In this document: piece after piece, positions 7,072-9,684 of the stretch
Layout of the letters: each line of letters opens with the position of its first letter
Position numbering within the stretch: position 1 is the stretch's first letter
Assembly (NCBI GenBank): GCA_943324725.2
Contig: CALPMR020000094.1
Span: forward strand, 1-9,684
Reading direction: 5' to 3'
Length of the DNA stretch: 9,684 nucleotides
Origin: Bordetella parapertussis
Lineage (GTDB): Bacteria > Cyanobacteriota > Cyanobacteriia > PCC-6307 > Cyanobiaceae
Notes under the pieces: model-generated
What the model was told of the DNA's origin: nothing
Database searches by the model: none
The model's input: only the letters and a program-made list of their open reading frames with translations
Position numbers and translations under genes: made by a program

Positions 7072-8301
7072 ATGACTGCGTTTTTTGTCACCTACACCAC
7101 CAACTCCGGCCGGAAACGCGAACTCACGATTCAGGCGGACAGCCCGGCCAGCGCCAGAAGGGAATTGCGGCGACGCGGCATTCTCGCCAACACCCTGGTG
7201 CGCAAGGAGGTATCAGCAGCCTCGACAGGTGAGGGTTTCGATTTTCGCAACCTGCTTGAAGGCGGTATCAGCATCCGCGAAAAGGCCCTGTTCGCCAGCA
7301 AGCTTTCGGCCTTGGTGGATGCGGGGGTGCCGATTCTGCGCAGCCTCGATCTGATGCGCTCCCAGCAGCGCTCCACCCTGTTCCGCAAGGCGCTGACCAG
7401 CATGACGCGGGAGGTGAATCAGGGGGAAAGCCTGGGCAATTCGATGCGTCGCTGGCCCCAGGTGTTCGACAATCTCACGATCGCCCTGGTGGAAGCCGGT
7501 GAGGCCGGTGGGGTGCTCGATGAAACCCTGAAGCGATTGGCCATCCTGCTGGAGGACAACGCCAAACTGCAGAACCAGATCAAGGGAGCCCTGGGTTATC
7601 CAATCACCGTGCTGGTGATCGCGATCGCCGTGTTTCTGGGCATGACGATCTTCCTGATTCCCACCTTCTCGACAATCTTCGATCAGTTGGGGGCCAAGCT
7701 GCCGCTGTTCACGCAACTGATGCTCGATCTGAGCAAATTGCTGCGCTCCTCCTTCTCCTTCTTCCTGGTGGGGGGCATCGGTATCGGCGCCTTCATGTTC
7801 TCCCGCTACTACGCCACCCCCACCGGCCGGCGCTCCGTGGATGCCCTGTCGCTTCGGATTCCCCTGTTCGGTGATCTGATCCAGAAGACGGCCACCGCCC
7901 AGTTCTGCCGCACACTCAGCTGCCTCTCCAAGGCCGGTGTGCCCATTCTGATGTCCCTGGAAATCGTGCGTGACATCACCTCCAACACCCTGATCGGTGA
8001 TGCCATCAGCTCCTCACGCAACGATGTGAGTGAGGGTGTACCACTCAGCGCTGCCCTCGATTTCAAGAAAGTTTTTCCGGACATGGCAATCAGCATGATG
8101 GCCATCGGCGAAGAGACCGGCGAGATGGATGCGATGCTCTCGAAGGTTGCTGATTTCTATGAAGATGAAGTGGCCGCCACTGTCAAAGCGATGACCTCCA
8201 TGCTGGAGCCGGTGATGATTGTGCTGGTCGGCATCATTGTCGGTTCGGTACTGCTGGCCATGTACCTGCCGATGTTCTCCGTGTTCGAGCACATTCGCTG
8301 A
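7072..8301 (+). CDS. pilC: Type IV pilus inner-membrane platform protein PilC
   Basis: PilC sits in the cytoplasmic membrane and couples PilB or PilT to the growing pilus. The 409 residues contain two GspF/T2SSF domains. The first contains REKALFASKLSALVDAGVPI, and the second repeats it as ATAQFCRTLSCLSKAGVPI, the internal duplication typical of the family. Three membrane segments are visible at about 176-200, 228-244 and 381-399, which is the normal topology. The N-terminal 60 residues (FVTYTTNSGRKRELTIQADSPASARRELRRRGI) match the small N-terminal domain of cyanobacterial and related PilC proteins. The ATG at 7072 lies three bases after the pilT stop. The gene ends 16 bases before the end of the converging flavoprotein gene, and I see no intrinsic terminator in that gap. 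It is complete and undamaged. Confidence 0.95.
   Translation: MTAFFVTYTTNSGRKRELTIQADSPASARRELRRRGILANTLVRKEVSAASTGEGFDFRNLLEGGISIREKALFASKLSALVDAGVPILRSLDLMRSQQRSTLFRKALTSMTREVNQGESLGNSMRRWPQVFDNLTIALVEAGEAGGVLDETLKRLAILLEDNAKLQNQIKGALGYPITVLVIAIAVFLGMTIFLIPTFSTIFDQLGAKLPLFTQLMLDLSKLLRSSFSFFLVGGIGIGAFMFSRYYATPTGRRSVDALSLRIPLFGDLIQKTATAQFCRTLSCLSKAGVPILMSLEIVRDITSNTLIGDAISSSRNDVSEGVPLSAALDFKKVFPDMAISMMAIGEETGEMDAMLSKVADFYEDEVAATVKAMTSMLEPVMIVLVGIIVGSVLLAMYLPMFSVFEHIR
7621..7628. repeat. HIP1 palindrome GCGATCGC
   Basis: Second copy, inside the first membrane segment of pilC. It encodes Ala-Ile-Ala in frame. Confidence 0.7.
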
Positions 8302-8317
8302 GTTCGCTGCTGTTGCC

Positions 8318-9589
8318 TCAGGCGCCAGCGGCGGCGATCGCCTGCCCCGCCAACCAACCGGAACTCCAGCAGTGCTGGAAATTGAAGCCGCCCGTCACCC
8401 CATCGACATCGAGAATCTCGCCGGCCAGATACAAGCCGCTCTGGCGGCGACTCTCCATCGTGGCCAGGTTCACCTCGCCGAGGGCCACCCCGCCGGCCGT
8501 CACGAACTCCTCGCCGAAGGGACCCCGGCCGGACACCTGGTAGCGGCTGGCCCGCAAGGCCTCGATCAGGGCCTCCTGGGGGCGGCGGCCGAGATCGGCC
8601 CAGCGCAGCTCGCCATCGACAGCCAGCCGATCGAGCAGATGCAGCCAGAGCCGGCGGCTGAGCTCCGGCCAGGGGCGGGCATTGTTCAGTTGCTTGCGGG
8701 CCTGGTCGCGACGCAGCTCGGCAAACAGCTCCTGCAACTGCAGCTGGCTGCGACCACCGCTCCAGTCGACCCGCAGCTCGCCCCGGTAGCCAGCCTGCTT
8801 CAGATCCCGGGCCGCGAAGGCCGTCAGCCGCAACACCGTGGGCCCACTCAGGCCCCAATGGGTGATCAACAGCGGCCCGCTCTGGCGATGGCGACGCGAC
8901 GCGACCCCGGCCCCGGCCAGGCTCAGCTCAAGTCCGGCCGGATCCATCACCACCCCCGCCAGCTCGGCCAGGGGATGGTCCGCCAGGCGCAGGGTGAACA
9001 GCGAGGGGACCGGCGGCACCACCGTGTGGCCCAGGCCGGCCGCCAGGCGGTGACCACTGGGATGGCTACCGGTGGCCAGCAGCAGCCGGTCCGTCTTCAG
9101 CAGCGCCCCTGAGCGCAAGCGCAGCTGAAAACCACCACCCTGCAGCGGTTCCGCGGCTTGCAGGGCCTCACTGGTGCGCAGCGTCACCCCCAGCCGGGCC
9201 GCTTCCCGGCGCAGGGTGTCCACCACCGAGCTGGAGCGCTGACTGCGCGGAAACAGGCGGCCATCGGCTTCCTCCACCAGCGCCAGCCCGCGCCGCTCGA
9301 ACCAGGCCACCGTATCGGCGGTGGCGAAGCGGGAGAAGGGGCCCCGCAAGGCCCTGCCGCCGCGGGGGTAATAGCCCACCAAGGCCAGGGGATCCCAGCA
9401 GGCGTGGGTGACATTGCAGCGGCCGCCACCGCTGATCAGCACCTTGTGCAAAGGCTCCGGGGTGGCCTCGAGCACCAGCACCGCCGGGACGCCGCCCGCG
9501 GCGATCATGACCTCCGCCGCCGTGATCGCCGCCATGAATCCCGCTGGCCCCCCACCGGCAACCACCAGGGACACATGGCTAGGCAGCAT
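8318..9589 (-). CDS. BaiN/HI0933 family FAD-dependent oxidoreductase
   Basis: A 423-residue flavoprotein of the HI0933/YhiN/BaiN family (TIGR00275-type), predicted to be cytoplasmic. An N-terminal dinucleotide-binding fold has GGGPAG at residues 12-17 and a strand ending in Glu41, expected to bind the FAD ribose. The family signature KVLISGGGRCNVTH follows at 49-62. Near the C-terminus, TAGGVALGEVNLATMESRR and GLYLAGEILDVDGVTGGFN are the second family hallmark closing the FAD site. The substrate is unknown: BaiN acts on bile-acid intermediates in gut clostridia, which cannot be the role here, and most members are uncharacterised. The ATG at 9589 puts the FAD motif at the usual position; an upstream start at 9652 would add 21 residues that overlap dusA and show no family similarity. 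It converges on pilC and diverges from dusA with 6 bases between start codons. Confidence 0.9.
   Translation of the reverse strand: MLPSHVSLVVAGGGPAGFMAAITAAEVMIAAGGVPAVLVLEATPEPLHKVLISGGGRCNVTHACWDPLALVGYYPRGGRALRGPFSRFATADTVAWFERRGLALVEEADGRLFPRSQRSSSVVDTLRREAARLGVTLRTSEALQAAEPLQGGGFQLRLRSGALLKTDRLLLATGSHPSGHRLAAGLGHTVVPPVPSLFTLRLADHPLAELAGVVMDPAGLELSLAGAGVASRRHRQSGPLLITHWGLSGPTVLRLTAFAARDLKQAGYRGELRVDWSGGRSQLQLQELFAELRRDQARKQLNNARPWPELSRRLWLHLLDRLAVDGELRWADLGRRPQEALIEALRASRYQVSGRGPFGEEFVTAGGVALGEVNLATMESRRQSGLYLAGEILDVDGVTGGFNFQHCWSSGWLAGQAIAAAGA
8333..8342. repeat. Extended HIP1 palindrome GGCGATCGCC within a hairpin at the end of the flavoprotein gene
   Basis: Third HIP1 copy, here in its common ten-base form, inside the last codons of the flavoprotein gene. 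Its right half overlaps the right arm of the pair CAGGCG (8319-8324) and CGCCTG (8339-8344), so the two structures compete. No T-run follows, so I do not call it a terminator. Confidence 0.65.
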
Positions 9590-9595
9590 GGGCTG

Positions 9596-9684
9596 ATGCA
9601 GCAGAACTATCGCTTCAGTGTGGCGCCCATGCTGGACTGCACCGATCGGCACTTCCGGGTGCAGATGCGCCAGATCAGCCGCCA
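9596..9684 (+). CDS. dusA: tRNA-dihydrouridine(20/20a) synthase DusA, N-terminal part (3' end outside window)
   Basis: The 29 complete codons read YRFSVAPMLDCTDRHFR after a four-residue lead, continuing VQMRQISR to the window edge. APMLDxTDRH is the start of the FMN-binding TIM barrel of DusA, which reduces uridine at positions 20 and 20a of the tRNA D-loop using NADPH. The ATG at 9596 is preferred for its short lead. An in-frame ATG at 9575 would add seven residues and overlap the start of the divergent flavoprotein gene by 15 bases. AGGGA at 9567-9571 lies just before that ATG, so it cannot be excluded. The gene runs off the window, so length and active-site Cys cannot be checked. Confidence 0.88.
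   Translation, partial: MQQNYRFSVAPMLDCTDRHFRVQMRQISR

Noticed and set aside
8302..8345. Intrinsic terminator between pilC and the flavoprotein gene
   Set aside because: The CAGGCG/CGCCTG pair lies inside coding sequence, overlaps a HIP1 palindrome and has no T-run.
8219..9112. Plus-strand 297-residue open frame overlapping the 3' end of pilC and antisense to the flavoprotein gene
   Set aside because: No protein signature, low-complexity Ala/Gln/Pro content, and both overlapped genes are clear.
1..9684. Mobile element, prophage, toxin-antitoxin, defence system or CRISPR array
   Set aside because: No transposase, integrase, phage, nuclease or spaced direct repeats are seen; all genes belong to housekeeping or pilus families.

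Overview
The window looks like a stretch of cyanobacterial chromosome, most likely from a GC-rich alpha-cyanobacterium of the Synechococcus/Cyanobium group. Three things point that way. The gene order grpE-dnaJ-tusA-like-rsgA, facing ybaB and murB, matches what I recall for marine picocyanobacteria. Next to grpE lies a cyanobacterial-type pilB-pilT-pilC cluster. Three copies of GCGATCGC, the HIP1 palindrome common in cyanobacteria, are present. The species call is inference; I could not run a search. Nothing suggests a mobile element, prophage, CRISPR array, tRNA or rRNA.

Layout. (1) Positions 1-655, plus strand: the 3' end of murB (cell-wall precursor synthesis), then ybaB, a small nucleoid-associated protein gene. 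(2) Positions 656-821: a gene-free gap between convergent genes that holds several inverted repeats. (3) Positions 822-4076, minus strand: a tight run read grpE, dnaJ, tusA-like, rsgA. Neighbouring genes share bases at the stop/start junctions (ATGA, ATGA and probably TTGA, or a 2-base gap if rsgA starts at its ATG), so they probably form one translationally coupled operon. It joins Hsp70 co-chaperones to a sulfur-carrier-like protein and a ribosome-assembly GTPase. dnaK is not in it. (4) Positions 4077-4459: a 383-base divergent intergenic region with overlapping inverted repeats, a candidate plus-strand promoter and a short tandem repeat. (5) Positions 4460-8301, plus strand: pilB, pilT and pilC, the extension ATPase, retraction ATPase and inner-membrane platform of a type IV pilus. 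No pilin, pilM/N/O or secretin gene is here, so the rest of the machine must lie elsewhere. (6) Positions 8318-9589, minus strand: a BaiN/HI0933-type flavoprotein gene that converges on pilC. (7) From 9596 to the end, plus strand: the 5' end of dusA (tRNA dihydrouridine synthase), divergent from the flavoprotein gene with only 6 bases between the start codons.

I see no clearly undescribed multi-gene system. The most interesting points are the extra C-terminal CxxC...CxxC module of PilB together with its missing N1 (MshEN) domain, the altered CPLN active-site motif of the TusA-like protein, the coupled chaperone/ribosome operon, and the structured intergenic regions.
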